A stretch of DNA of 64,000 nucleotides from Panacibacter microcysteis (GCF_015831355.1 NZ_JADWYR010000002.1:1054001-1118000), one strand, 5' to 3'; shown: positions 17,550-27,703, numbered from the stretch's first letter. Numbers and translations: made by a program. Notes: generated by a model not told the origin, from the sequence alone.

Positions 17550-17702
17550 ATCAAGTCATTATTAGGAAGGGCTAACAAAATAGCAATAAACGTTCAGATA
17601 AGATAAAGCAGGTGTAATTATTTTGATTGCCGGTAAAATACAAACTACAATTTTTACAATACTCAATCGTTTTACAAAAGACTTATAACCCAATAAATAT
17701 CC

Positions 17703-17984
17703 ATGAATAATCCAACGATCTTCCAGGTGAAATTTTCGATACACATTGCGCAGAACGATTGCGAATTGTCAGCGCTCATACGGCCTGGAACAAATCATCA
17801 GCAATTCCATGTACTCACGCTTCAACCCTGCATGCACAAAGCAATTGCTTCAGTAATCAGCGATTTTGCAATTGAGAAACAGCCTTCACAAAACGGTTTT
17901 GTATGGGTACATGCATCTTCCTCTGTTACATCCCCGCTCGTAGCGGCAATAGGTGCAGCTATAGACAAACGGCTTTACAGGTAG
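17703..17984 (+). CDS. Possible hypothetical protein, 93 residues
   Basis: The frame is open and the composition is protein-like in the second half (SQNGFVWVHASSSVTSPLVAAIGAAIDKRL), with no membrane segment. There is no overlapping better frame on either strand and no named neighbour to explain it. I recognise no family. It could be a real small gene or a chance ORF in a gap between DoxX and the 82-residue gene. Confidence 0.4.
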   Translation: MNNPTIFQVKFSIHIAQNDCELSALIRPGTNHQQFHVLTLQPCMHKAIASVISDFAIEKQPSQNGFVWVHASSSVTSPLVAAIGAAIDKRLYR

Positions 17985-18070
17985 TTTTCATGCAGCACGA
18001 ATGCCGAAAGAACCGGTAAAAATTTCTACAGGCAGGTATCACCGCGTGTGATCAATATATCAGAGGAAAA

Positions 18071-18165
18071 TTTTGGTAACCAGCTTTATTGCAACTATTC
18101 AGCTTTGGTTGTGTCACTCACTTGTACACTTTGTTCTCTACGCAACAATACCACAGTCCTGTTGT
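18071..18165 (+). repeat. Dispersed intergenic repeat, GT-type, copy 6
   Basis: The core GTTGTGTCACTCACTTGTAC is exact at 18108-18127. The left arm starts TTTTGGTAACCAGC. The right arm is poorly conserved. Confidence 0.85.
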
Positions 18166-18234
18166 TGAATAGTAAAATACGATTGGCAGCAAACTTGCCA
18201 TAGTAGGTTATTATTCACACATCATCGAAAAGTT

Positions 18235-18483
18235 ATGAAGAAGGTACCTGTAGTAGTCACACTTGCAACCCTTTTTGCAGTAATCTTTAACATAGCCCCG
18301 CACATTAATATCAGTGAACAGGTTATCTGGTTTATGTTTGCATGTTCACCACTGGTGGTCATTACAACAGCTTATGTAATTCTCAAATATGGTAAACCAT
18401 CCGTAAACACATGGGATGACCGCTTTTATGATGACTGGAACTGTAAAAGAAACGGCAAGGAAGAGCTGGATGAAAACTGTTAA
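18235..18483 (+). CDS. Small two-helix membrane protein
   Basis: 82 residues: two hydrophobic helices (about 5-23 and 30-50) and a polar acidic tail (DDRFYDDWNCKRN). The tail with KPSVNTWDDRFYDDW looks like a conserved Bacteroidota small-protein pattern. No function can be assigned. Independent of its neighbours; the metalloprotease starts 145 bases downstream. Confidence 0.75.
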   Translation: MKKVPVVVTLATLFAVIFNIAPHINISEQVIWFMFACSPLVVITTAYVILKYGKPSVNTWDDRFYDDWNCKRNGKEELDENC

Positions 18484-18627
18484 TTGCTTAATAATGAACG
18501 ATGGCCTTTTTGACGTTGGCTTTTTTTTAACAAATTAGCCTTTTTCGGATATTCAAAACTATCGGTTGTTTGGTTTTTTCAGATAAATGTCTCTACATTT
18601 CGTCTTTATTCACCAAAACAATTTCTT

Positions 18628-21600
18628 ATGAAGAGGTTTTTACTCTCTTGTATCTCCTTCGTGTCCTGCACGATGGTGATGGCTCAAAAAAGCTACTGGT
18701 CATCACATGCAGGCTCAGCCAAAATCCAAACGACTAAAGAAGTAGCGCGTCAGTCATTTCCAACAACCTTTAAGTTATTCGATCTGAACATCAGTCCGCT
18801 TAAAAGCGATTTGTTTTCTGTTGCCGGTAATGCATCCGGCCACAGGGTTGTGATTACACTGCCAAATGCAAAAGGCGAACTGGAAAACTTCGAAATGGTC
18901 GAAGCTTCCAACTTCGACAAAAAGCTTCAGGCAAACTTTCCTGAAATACGTGCTTTCTCAGGAAGAAGTCTTAGCGACAAAGGCGCTACTGTAAAGCTCA
19001 GTATATCTCCGCAGGGTATACAAACAATGGTATTCAGAACAGCTACTGAAAACGAATTTATTGAAGCCTACTCCCAGGATAGAAAGACCTACGCAGTTTT
19101 CAAATCTCAACGCACACCGGGCAAACTTCCCTGGACATGCTCTACTGAAGATGTGAAACTTACAGAAAACATAGGCAACCAGGTTGGCGGCAGCGGCGTT
19201 ACCGCAAGATCTGGCGCAAACCTTAAAACGTTACGGCTTGCACAGTCTGTAACAGCAGAGTATTCCAATTACTTCGGTGCAACAAGTTCTGCACAGGTAG
19301 GGTTGGTACTTGCGGCCATCAACAACACCTTAACCCGTTGCAATGGTGTGTATGAAAAAGATCTTGCATTACACCTTAATCTCATTGCAAATACAACCAG
19401 TGTTATCTATTACAATGCATCTACCGATCCGTACTCTGCAGCTTCTACAGGTGCCGGCGGTGCATGGAACAATGAACTTCAAAACACACTTACTGCTGTA
19501 ATTGGTGAGGCCAACTACGATATCGGTCACCTATTTGGTGCTACCGGCGGTGGTGGAAATGCAGGCTGTATAGGTTGTGTATGTACAAACGGTTCAAAAG
19601 GAAAAGGTTTCACATCTCCCAATGATGGTATTCCTACCGGAGATAATTTCGATATAGATTATGTTGTGCATGAGGTTGGTCACCAGCTAGGTGGAAACCA
19701 TACTTTCTCACACAGCAATGAGGGCACCGGCGTAAACAAGGAAGTTGGTTCCGGCATAACAATCATGGGTTATGCGGGTATCACTACGCAGGATGTTGCT
19801 CCACACTCGATCGATATTTACCACCAGGCATCTATTGCGCAAATTCAAGCGAACATTAATACAAAGACCTGCCCGGTTACCAGCACGATTGTTAACTCCA
19901 CTCCTGTTGTGAATCCGGTTAGCAATTATACTATCCCAATCAGTACACCGTTCGCATTAACAGGTTCTGCAACAGACGCAGATGCCGGCGATATACTTAC
20001 CTACTGCTGGGAGCAAAACGACAACGCATCTACTGCACAAACCGGTAACAGCAGCCGTGCGAGTGCAACAAAAGCTACCGGCCCCAACTGGATCACTTAT
20101 CCTGCAAGCACATCTCCCGTAAGATATTTTCCAAATCTCAATACCATACTGGCCGGCGGTACTACTACAGGACCAATTGCAGGTGGTGATGCCGGCGTAT
20201 TGATCGAGGCACTCAGTTCTGTTTCAAGGACTTTGAATTTCCGTTTAACTGTAAGAGATAATGCACCCTACAGTTCCACTGCACCAGTCAGTGTTGGCCA
20301 AACACAGTTTACAGATATGGTTGTTACCGTAAGCAATACTTCAGGACCATTTACAGTAACGGCACCAAATACCGCAGTAAGCTGGGCGGGCAATTCTTCG
20401 CAAACAATTACATGGAACGTTGCCAATACTACCGCAACGCCGGTTAGTTGTGCCAACGTAAAAATATCATTAAGCACAGATGGTGGACTAACATTTCCAA
20501 CAGTGTTGATTGCGAGCACACCAAATGATGGCTCGCAGGCTGTAACCATTCCAAATACGCCTACAGGCACAGCAAGAATAAAAATAGAAGCCGTTGGCAA
20601 TATCTTCTTTGATATTTCAAATGCAAACTTTACCATCACAGCGGGCGCTGCCTGCGGCACAGCAACAGGTCTTGCAGCGTCGGCAATTACAACTTCGGGT
20701 GCAACAGTAAGCTGGAGCGCAGTAAGCGGTGCAACAAGTTATGCGGTAGATTACAAGGCAGCTTCCTCTTCAACCTGGATCAATCTGTCAACTGCACAAA
20801 CTACAACAACAGCAGATATTACAGGTCTTGCAGAAGGCACGTTGTACGACTGGCGTGTAACGGCAACCTGTACATCCGGTACCGGCGCACCTGCAGCAGC
20901 GCAGTTTACCACAACTTCTACAGCTATCTGTAATGCACCAACAGGTCTCACATCTTCAGCCATCACTTCATCAGGTGCTACGGTAAGCTGGAGCGCTGTA
21001 AGCGGGGCAGTAAGCTATGCGGTAGATTATAAACTCAATAGCTCAGCTACGTGGACAAGCTTCTCCACGGCTCAAACAGCAACATCTGCAAGCCTTACCG
21101 GCTTAAGTGCTTCGAGCCTGTATGACTGGAGAGTAACAACAAACTGTGCTTCCGGTTCAAGCACAGCGTCAGCAGCACAGTTTACCACAACTGCAGCAAC
21201 ATCAACATGCCCCGGTATATATGATGTAAGTACAAACGGTACAACATCCGGTGCACCAACCATTCCTTTTAACACTGATATTAAAGGCCTGATAAGCCCA
21301 AGCGGTGATAATGATTACTATAAATTCGTTATTACAAATGCAGGCACCATAACATTAACACTTACTACTTTGCCAAGAGATTATGATCTCAGGTTACGTA
21401 ATAGCGCCGGCACACAGGTAGCTATTTCACAAAATGGCAGCACAACAAGCGAAACAATCAATTATACTGCTGCTGCAGGCACCTATTATGCACAGGTATA
21501 TGGTTTTAATAATGCCAATAATGCAAACAACTGTTACACGCTGAAGGTTGCACTGGGTACCGCATCAAAAGGTGATATAATTGCGCAAAGTGCCATTAAC

Positions 21601-21840
21601 AAGCCTTTGTTGTCTGTATTCCCTAACCCAGCTTCCTCTAAAGTGAATGTTAGTCTTACAGGGTACAAAGGAACATCAGACATAAAACTGTTCGACGTAA
21701 ACGGAAAACAGGTTGCAGCTTACCGCACTGCGGAGGTGAACTCTTTCGTTGATATTTCCAGGCTTAACAGGGGTGTTTATATGCTAAGAGTTGTTACTGC
21801 AGACGGTACAATACTTACGCACAAGGTTATAAAACAATAA
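18628..21840 (+). CDS. Secreted reprolysin-like metalloprotease with T9SS sorting domain
   Basis: 1070 residues. The signal peptide (MKRFLLSCISFVSCTMVMAQ) is followed by a propeptide-like region to about 200. The catalytic domain carries HEVGHQLGGNH (348-358), the HExxHxxGxxH zinc motif with Glu349 as base, and the GITIMGYAG Met-turn. A Cys-rich stretch is at 313-325. After a Ca-binding/Ig-like part, two FN3 domains (about 684-770 and 770-855) are near repeats of each other. A PPC-type beta domain (about 870-975) and a C-terminal T9SS type A sorting domain (about 985-1070, VFPNPASSKVNVSL and GVYMLRVVTADG) end the protein. It is probably secreted to the surface through T9SS and degrades protein. 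A strong terminator follows. Confidence 0.94.
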   Translation: MKRFLLSCISFVSCTMVMAQKSYWSSHAGSAKIQTTKEVARQSFPTTFKLFDLNISPLKSDLFSVAGNASGHRVVITLPNAKGELENFEMVEASNFDKKLQANFPEIRAFSGRSLSDKGATVKLSISPQGIQTMVFRTATENEFIEAYSQDRKTYAVFKSQRTPGKLPWTCSTEDVKLTENIGNQVGGSGVTARSGANLKTLRLAQSVTAEYSNYFGATSSAQVGLVLAAINNTLTRCNGVYEKDLALHLNLIANTTSVIYYNASTDPYSAASTGAGGAWNNELQNTLTAVIGEANYDIGHLFGATGGGGNAGCIGCVCTNGSKGKGFTSPNDGIPTGDNFDIDYVVHEVGHQLGGNHTFSHSNEGTGVNKEVGSGITIMGYAGITTQDVAPHSIDIYHQASIAQIQANINTKTCPVTSTIVNSTPVVNPVSNYTIPISTPFALTGSATDADAGDILTYCWEQNDNASTAQTGNSSRASATKATGPNWITYPASTSPVRYFPNLNTILAGGTTTGPIAGGDAGVLIEALSSVSRTLNFRLTVRDNAPYSSTAPVSVGQTQFTDMVVTVSNTSGPFTVTAPNTAVSWAGNSSQTITWNVANTTATPVSCANVKISLSTDGGLTFPTVLIASTPNDGSQAVTIPNTPTGTARIKIEAVGNIFFDISNANFTITAGAACGTATGLAASAITTSGATVSWSAVSGATSYAVDYKAASSSTWINLSTAQTTTTADITGLAEGTLYDWRVTATCTSGTGAPAAAQFTTTSTAICNAPTGLTSSAITSSGATVSWSAVSGAVSYAVDYKLNSSATWTSFSTAQTATSASLTGLSASSLYDWRVTTNCASGSSTASAAQFTTTAATSTCPGIYDVSTNGTTSGAPTIPFNTDIKGLISPSGDNDYYKFVITNAGTITLTLTTLPRDYDLRLRNSAGTQVAISQNGSTTSETINYTAAAGTYYAQVYGFNNANNANNCYTLKVALGTASKGDIIAQSAINKPLLSVFPNPASSKVNVSLTGYKGTSDIKLFDVNGKQVAAYRTAEVNSFVDISRLNRGVYMLRVVTADGTILTHKVIKQ
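20673..21200 (+). repeat. Internal tandem duplication of FN3 domains
   Basis: Two copies of about 250 bases inside the protease gene, each encoding a TSSGATVSWSAVSGA...SYAVDYK and LYDWRVT pattern. They still share long DNA stretches, so the duplication looks recent or is kept alike by gene conversion. Confidence 0.85.
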
Positions 21841-21862
21841 CCTGCAGCACTTCCAAAATATG

Positions 21863-21892
21863 AACGGGTGACGATTGTCACCCGTTTTTTTA
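21863..21892 (+). terminator. Terminator after the metalloprotease
   Basis: AACGGGTGAC (21863-21872), loop GATT, GTCACCCGTT (21877-21886), then a T-run. Confidence 0.92.
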
Positions 21893-22017
21893 TTGATTTT
21901 TGTAGGTGTGTAACGCTGATGTATTACTATAGCACACTTACTTAAAACATGCTAACTTCAAACACAGAACCAGCCGGCGCAAGTGGCCTGCTATCATTCA
22001 TCATCAATACATCAGTC

Positions 22018-22443
22018 ATGACAAAACGAATTTATGCATGCCTTTGGTTTAATGGTAACGCGCATGAGGCTGCAACATTTTATTGCAGTGTTTTCAGGCA
22101 ATCGGCCATAATGGATAAAAACAATATGGTGACGACGTTTGAAATAAACGGCACACGCTTTATGGCCCTGAATGGCGGCCCGCATTTTACATTCAGCGAA
22201 GCGATATCATTCGTGGTAGATTGCGAAACGCAGGAAGAAATAGATTACTACTGGGATAAGCTGACCGCAGACGGCGGACGCGAAAGCATGTGCGGGTGGC
22301 TTCAGGATAAATACGGGGTATCATGGCAGATTGTGCCATCAATATTACCAAAGCTTTTAAGCGATCCGGCAAAATCGCAGAAAGTGGTGCAGGCCTTTAT
22401 GAAGATGAAAAAATTTGATATTGCAGTATTGGAAAATGTATAA
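22018..22443 (+). CDS. VOC-family (PhnB-like) protein
   Basis: 141 residues from the ATG at 22018, since related proteins begin just before the first strand (MTKRIYACLWFNGNAHEAATFY); the frame extends up to 21949 with an unlikely leader. The pattern (first strand, ATFYCSVF, FMALNGGPHFTFSEAISFVVDC, DKYGVSWQIVP) is that of the 3-demethylubiquinone-methyltransferase-like / PhnB branch of the VOC fold. The metal-ligand set is incomplete, as is usual in this branch, so the activity is unknown. Two inverted repeat copies follow. Confidence 0.85.
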   Translation: MTKRIYACLWFNGNAHEAATFYCSVFRQSAIMDKNNMVTTFEINGTRFMALNGGPHFTFSEAISFVVDCETQEEIDYYWDKLTADGGRESMCGWLQDKYGVSWQIVPSILPKLLSDPAKSQKVVQAFMKMKKFDIAVLENV

Positions 22444-22470
22444 GTAGCCGTTCAACAATTTTGTGTGCAT

Positions 22471-22565
22471 GTTATGTTACCGGCTGCAACAATCCTCCTC
22501 ACCACCTGTTGTGTCACTCACTTGTACGGCTGGCACTTTATTCAGCAAAGATCGGGCTTGTTATA
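22471..22565 (+). repeat. Dispersed intergenic repeat, GT-type, copy 7
   Basis: The core GTTGTGTCACTCACTTGTAC is exact at 22508-22527. It forms an inverted pair with the copy at 22686, right arms facing. Confidence 0.9.
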
Positions 22566-22651
22566 ATTTCCACAGCTTTCAAACCGTTCGTAGTAATAAG
22601 TGATTAGAGGCCGCGTACTGCAACTATTTTTACCTTGTTTCGTTATCAAGT

Positions 22652-22755
22652 CAACAGATCGCTACAGTTGCCATAAAAACGGAACCCTGAAGTGAGTGAC
22701 ACAACAGGAGATGCCATAAGTGCTGAAGTTTGCTACAGAAAGATTACAAACCCGG
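22652..22755 (-). repeat. Dispersed intergenic repeat, GT-type, copy 8
   Basis: The minus-strand core at 22705-22686 keeps GTTGTGTCACTCACTT and loses GTAC. The flanking ATGGCA arms and AACTGTAGCGATCTGTTG are well conserved. Confidence 0.88.
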
Positions 22756-22802
22756 CAGAAAAAGAATTTCGTGGTTTACTTACCAGGTACAATGATCAAT
22801 GA

Positions 22803-25800
22803 CTATTGCAACGCTTTACCATTTGTGTGATTATATTGCTGGTCGAGTTTGTTTAGTATTTCCAGCAGGTTATTGGTAGTGTTGATATCAAAGCGCAGGT
22901 TATCTCTTTTCACTTCATCAAGCGCATTGTAATACACCTGCTGCTGCTCCAGGTCTTTTTTTACGGCTGTATGGATCTTTGCTGCAAGTGCCGTAGCCCC
23001 GGCACGGTAACAAGCCTCCAAAAACCCAATAGATGTGCTGTTATGGTTATTGTTTCTTGAGGCCATTCCGTATGGCAGGTTACCGGTGTTGATCATCTTA
23101 TCATCGTGCTCCAGCACCTTTTTTGCATCAGCTAACCTGTCTTTAAAAATAAGATCGTATGCAAGCTCCAGGTCGGCCTTTCGTACGTTGAGTAACTGAG
23201 ACCTGTTGATCTCATCAAGATAAACACCGGGAAGGTTGGCATTTCCATAACCCCAACGTTTAGGATCCATAATGAGATCGTATGTTTTAGCGGTATTTAT
23301 CTCCGGGTTATTCACGGGTACAAGCCTGTATGCCATCCCATCTTTGCGGAGGTATTGCTGAAAACCGAGGTCATTAAAAGGCATCGTAAAATAGATGGGG
23401 CGTTGCCATTTATTTGCCGCAATAATATTAAGTATAGCAAGGTCGCTTTTTAGCAAAACATTCTTTGGCGGAATTTCGAACCGCATTTCTTTCAACACAC
23501 TATCCTGTTCATTAGCCGTACCATTGGTACGCACTGTTTTTTCATCTACGGGAACAGATAATTTTTTTACCGGGTATGTATTGTACAGGTCACCGTCTCC
23601 CCTGCTGACCATCTTTGCCGGGTCTTCGCTGCCAACCCAGTTCTTCATCATATCATACAGATCATAATACCGGTTATCGGGGAACTGCGGCTGTGGCTGA
23701 TAAAAAATATAATCTCTTTTATTGCCCTGGGTTTGTGCCGGCGACCATATCACATCTATAGGGTCGCTGTTGTTTACTTTATGTCGCAGGGAATTGATGA
23801 GCCAGTCTGTGCCAAGTAAGGTCATGATAACGATTCTTACATCAGGTCTTACGCCTTCCACCTCCTGGGCATACCACAAAGGATAAGTATCATTATCGGC
23901 GGCGGTGAATAATATTGTATTGGGAGCGCAGCTTTCGAGCATGTCACGGGCTACATCCCTGGCCAGTTGTTTCTTACTGCGGTCATGATCATCCCATTCA
24001 CAGGCCGCCATTAGTAGCGGAACCAGCAAACTTGCTGCAAAAGCCGTGGTAACAATTAGTTTTGGCTGTTTCAACAATTTCAAAACAAAGGGAACAGCAA
24101 AGGCCGTAAAGGCAATAAGCAGAAATACTATCACGCCTGTCGTAATACCTGCAGCGCCGCCGTAACCCGCGATAAGAATAAACACAGTTAAGAGCCCTGC
24201 AACAAATGATGTATTTACAATGATATCTTTTAAAAGTTTGCTGTTCCACGCAACGGCCATTTCTATAAAGTATAATACGGCCAGGCCTATCCAGACTGCA
24301 AAAGCATAAAAGGAACCGGTATAAGCATAATCACGTTCGCGGGGTTGGTAGCCTGGCTGGTTAATATATATCACAACTGCCAGGCCGGTAGACAAAAACA
24401 GCAATACATTTATCAATGCATTATTACTGTTTTTCTTTACATGATACAGCAGGCCGATGATGCCGAGTATAAACGGCAACATAAACATAACGTTATGCCC
24501 TTTACTTTGCGCTATACTTTCAGGCATGGCGCTTTGATCACCATACAAAACATTGTCAATTATTGGTATGCCCGAAATCCAGTTGCCATCTCTTACGTTT
24601 CCAATAAACATACCCTGTATGTCGTTTTGTCTGCCGCTGAAGTTCCAGAAGAAATAACGGATATACATAAAGTAAGTCTGGTAGCTTAAAAAGAAGCTTA
24701 CATTCTCCATGAAAGTGGGACTTCTTTCATAGGTGCCGTCCCCACTTTTACCAATACCTGCAAAGAATGCGTAATAATCTGCATGGCCCTGGTCATTACT
24801 CATGTCCCACATACGCGGAAAAATCATTTTATCTGATGGCATAAATACATAATCCACGCTCCTACCTGCCGGCAAATATTTCGTGCCGCCTTTTGAATAT
24901 TTCATTTTTCCGTAGGCATAATCTACCGGCTGTGCATTAAAGGTTTGACCGTATACCAAAGGAAAATCACCATATTGCTCACGCCCAAGGTAACCTTCCA
25001 GCGCCTGCGGATTATCTACGTTAAACATATCTATAGAGGTATCTGCATTGCTTCGTATCAGCGTGGTGATGTATGTACTGTACCCAACAAACGTAAATGC
25101 AATACACCACAGGAAGAGCCTTACATGCACAAGATTTTTCTTTGCTGCAAAACCAAGCGCCCACCATAAGCCTGCTGCTACCAGCAAAAAGAAAAATGCA
25201 AAGCCGGAGAAGAACGGCATACCAAGATCATTTACAAAAAACACATCAAACGCACCGGCACCTTTTATAGAATATTGTATAACGGCCTTGAGTATAAATC
25301 CAAAAACGGCTACACCAATCATAAAAAAAATATACAGGCCGCCATACAATGCTTTCTGTTGTTTCGATATTTTTTCTGCCACATACAAAAAGGCGATACA
25401 CAGCGCACCACCTGCCAGCAAAAGAACTGCCATCGTTTTATCAGCAGGAATACCCCTGGCCGCATCAGCCTGCAATTGTCCGCCGGCAATTGCCCCAATA
25501 AAAAGTACAGCAGTGCCAGCAATTACAGATCGTATGAAGTATTTTCTCAGTACAGGGTAGTTAAAGGTTTCCCTTCTTTTCAGGTAATAAACGACCACAA
25601 TTACGGGTACACACAGCAGGCACAGCAAATGCACACCAATAGAAAGCCCGATCATCAGGAAGATAAATACCAGCCATTTATCTGCGCCCGGCTCATCTGC
25701 ATTGCGCTCCCACTTTAGGGCTGCCCAAAACACAATAGCGGTAAACAAAGAACTCATGGCATACACTTCACCTTCTACCGCACTGTACCAGAAAGAATCT

Positions 25801-26204
25801 GTAAATGTTCCGGCGAGTGCGCCTACAATGCCCGCTGCAATAACAGACCATTGCTGCAGTCTGGTGATCGGTTGTGTAGTATTTTGATGCATGATCTTTA
25901 CAGCAAAGTGAGTGATCGTCCAAAACAGGAATAAAATGGTAAACCCGCTTGCCACTGCACTCATAATATTTACCGCTCTTGCTGCAGTCATGGGGTCGTT
26001 ACCAAAGAGAATTACAAATAATCTGCCCAGTAGTACAAACAGTGGAGCACCCGGCGGGTGCGGTATCTGCACTTTAAAACAACTGCTTACAAACTCACCG
26101 CAATCCCAAAAGCTTCCGCCGGGTTCACTTGTTAAGATGTAAACCGTACTTGCAAAAAGGCACATTACCCAGCCCGTAATATTGTTGATGGGGCTAAAGT
26201 TCAT
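22803..26204 (-). CDS. DUF2723 multi-pass membrane protein (putative O-mannosyltransferase type)
   Basis: 1133 residues. The first 380 hold many membrane helices; FWDCGEFVSSCFKVQIPHPPG near residue 35 is the DUF2723 signature, with the acidic Asp/Glu pair expected for GT-C-type glycosyltransferases. A second membrane block lies at about 575-715. The C-terminal third is periplasmic-like (ILFTAADNDTYPLWYAQEV). The eukaryotic relative TMEM260 has been reported to be a protein O-mannosyltransferase, so a lipid-linked sugar transfer to exported proteins is an inference. No glycosylation partner is next to it. The antisense ORFs on the plus strand are shadows. Confidence 0.85.
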   Translation of the reverse strand: MNFSPINNITGWVMCLFASTVYILTSEPGGSFWDCGEFVSSCFKVQIPHPPGAPLFVLLGRLFVILFGNDPMTAARAVNIMSAVASGFTILFLFWTITHFAVKIMHQNTTQPITRLQQWSVIAAGIVGALAGTFTDSFWYSAVEGEVYAMSSLFTAIVFWAALKWERNADEPGADKWLVFIFLMIGLSIGVHLLCLLCVPVIVVVYYLKRRETFNYPVLRKYFIRSVIAGTAVLFIGAIAGGQLQADAARGIPADKTMAVLLLAGGALCIAFLYVAEKISKQQKALYGGLYIFFMIGVAVFGFILKAVIQYSIKGAGAFDVFFVNDLGMPFFSGFAFFFLLVAAGLWWALGFAAKKNLVHVRLFLWCIAFTFVGYSTYITTLIRSNADTSIDMFNVDNPQALEGYLGREQYGDFPLVYGQTFNAQPVDYAYGKMKYSKGGTKYLPAGRSVDYVFMPSDKMIFPRMWDMSNDQGHADYYAFFAGIGKSGDGTYERSPTFMENVSFFLSYQTYFMYIRYFFWNFSGRQNDIQGMFIGNVRDGNWISGIPIIDNVLYGDQSAMPESIAQSKGHNVMFMLPFILGIIGLLYHVKKNSNNALINVLLFLSTGLAVVIYINQPGYQPRERDYAYTGSFYAFAVWIGLAVLYFIEMAVAWNSKLLKDIIVNTSFVAGLLTVFILIAGYGGAAGITTGVIVFLLIAFTAFAVPFVLKLLKQPKLIVTTAFAASLLVPLLMAACEWDDHDRSKKQLARDVARDMLESCAPNTILFTAADNDTYPLWYAQEVEGVRPDVRIVIMTLLGTDWLINSLRHKVNNSDPIDVIWSPAQTQGNKRDYIFYQPQPQFPDNRYYDLYDMMKNWVGSEDPAKMVSRGDGDLYNTYPVKKLSVPVDEKTVRTNGTANEQDSVLKEMRFEIPPKNVLLKSDLAILNIIAANKWQRPIYFTMPFNDLGFQQYLRKDGMAYRLVPVNNPEINTAKTYDLIMDPKRWGYGNANLPGVYLDEINRSQLLNVRKADLELAYDLIFKDRLADAKKVLEHDDKMINTGNLPYGMASRNNNHNSTSIGFLEACYRAGATALAAKIHTAVKKDLEQQQVYYNALDEVKRDNLRFDINTTNNLLEILNKLDQQYNHTNGKALQ

Positions 26205-26235
26205 TTTACTGGTCGTTTATTGAATATATTGATGA

Positions 26236-26322
26236 TGTACCGGGCAATAGCAAGGACCGGCAACTGTTGTTGCGTCGCACTCTTGTACTGTATATCGCTG
26301 TTCAGCGACAGCGATCCGGGTT
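26236..26322 (+). repeat. Dispersed intergenic repeat, GC-type, copy 9
   Basis: The core GTTGCGTCGCACTCTTGTAC is exact at 26269-26288. The left arm is GTACCGGGCAATAG. The right arm TATCGCTGTTCAGCGACAGC can form its own hairpin. Confidence 0.9.
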
Positions 26323-26454
26323 TGCTTACGTGATCATGGTTGCATGTATGGCATTTACTGAACACTGGTTCCAAAGCGCTGCCATTACCTTTTCGAATCT
26401 TTCAAAAAGTGTTCCTGTCAATGTGTATGATGATGATGATTCCTGTGTGGTCGG

Positions 26455-27699
26455 CTAATCCTTTATCACCGAATGTAAGCTTGTTGCCGGCGCCTGTAAC
26501 GCCAGCGTATTATCGTTATTGGTTTTGTACGATTGCAGCTTATGCCTGTTCAGGTCAACATTTACTTCTACTGAGAAGTGATTATTGCTTAAAGTTGAAT
26601 CGATCAGGAAAGTGATGGCATTATTATCAACTGTCTTGTAACCACTGCGCTGCAACAGCGTCTTGAGCCTGTCGCGTTCGTTTTTGATCAGCGCAATGGA
26701 AAATGTTTTACCCGTTTGCAGAAAGCTTTTGCTTTCTGCCTGTTTTACAATCATCGCCACCTGTGCATCGGGTATGGCATAGCTAACCTGGCTTAAAATA
26801 TACACTTCTTCCGGTGTATGATACACTGTGTTACTATCTTCCCTGAATGCCACCATGAGCAATGCCAACAATGGTACAATCATCAGTATTTTAAGCAGGT
26901 GCTTTTTAGAGCTTTTCTCTTTGTTCATCATATAAATCCGGCTCTTAAGCCCGGTAAAGTTGAAACTGCTTACAACCGGCAATGAGTAACCAGCCACCTT
27001 CAGCAACATATACTGGTAATTCTTTTTTTCTGCGCCGGCATTCACTACGCCTTCATCTGCCAGAAATTCGAGGTTTTGTTTCACACACATTTTTATCAGC
27101 CATACAAAAGGGTTGTACCAGTTTAGCATACACACCAGTTCTGACAATAAAATATCGATCGTATGTTTTTGTTGAACGTGTACAGATTCATGCTGCAATA
27201 TCTCTTTCAGTTCTGTTGCCGTATGCTTGTCTTTATTAAGATAGATCACGTTACCAAATGAAAAAGGAATAATGTCGTGGTTAATGTGATACAGTTTGAT
27301 GTCTTTTGTTTTGCCAAATAACACCGCGTTACGTACCAGTTTTTTAAATGACAATAACTGCAGCATAAAATATACGGCACATACTGCCATACCGGTAAAA
27401 AACAATGTAACCAATACACCTTCTGCAAAACTGTTTATACGGTCAGCCGGTATAAGCAGTTGCGTTGCTTTGCTCATGGCTGGTATATTGCTCAGCAGCA
27501 CAGAAGTATTGATCGTTTCATCAGTTACAAAAGCCTGAATATTTATCAGCGGCATAACAAAAGCCAGCAACGAGGCGCACAACAAAAAGAAGCGGTTAAA
27601 CCTGTACCGTGTAAGCTGCCGAAGCAGGGCATAATAGAAAAGATAAACTACCGCATAACAGGCGCTGAGTTTCAGGAGGTATGATATGAATACTGCCAT
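26455..27699 (-). CDS. M56 family (BlaR1/MecR1-like) sensor peptidase
   Basis: 414 residues. Three to four N-terminal membrane helices, then the zinc-peptidase domain with HESVH (170-174) and the third ligand in NLEFLADEGV. Another helix (LLKILMIVPLLALLMVAF, around 270) is followed by a periplasmic part of about 130 residues with no similarity to a penicillin-binding sensor, so beta-lactam sensing is not indicated. It is 4 bases after the BlaI-like repressor stop and must be co-transcribed. In such pairs the peptidase triggers loss of the repressor. What it senses is unknown. Note that the C-terminal region resembles that of other Bacteroidota M56 proteins only loosely. Confidence 0.92.
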   Translation of the reverse strand: MAVFISYLLKLSACYAVVYLFYYALLRQLTRYRFNRFFLLCASLLAFVMPLINIQAFVTDETINTSVLLSNIPAMSKATQLLIPADRINSFAEGVLVTLFFTGMAVCAVYFMLQLLSFKKLVRNAVLFGKTKDIKLYHINHDIIPFSFGNVIYLNKDKHTATELKEILQHESVHVQQKHTIDILLSELVCMLNWYNPFVWLIKMCVKQNLEFLADEGVVNAGAEKKNYQYMLLKVAGYSLPVVSSFNFTGLKSRIYMMNKEKSSKKHLLKILMIVPLLALLMVAFREDSNTVYHTPEEVYILSQVSYAIPDAQVAMIVKQAESKSFLQTGKTFSIALIKNERDRLKTLLQRSGYKTVDNNAITFLIDSTLSNNHFSVEVNVDLNRHKLQSYKTNNDNTLALQAPATSLHSVIKD

Positions 27700-27703
27700 A
27701 CGT

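Noticed and set aside
24345-25887. Several plus-strand ORFs up to 170 residues
   Set aside because: They are antisense to the DUF2723 gene; their composition mirrors the membrane-helix codons.
22803-26204. Possible fusion or frameshift in the long DUF2723 gene
   Set aside because: The frame is continuous and the length of about 1100 residues is common for the family in this phylum.
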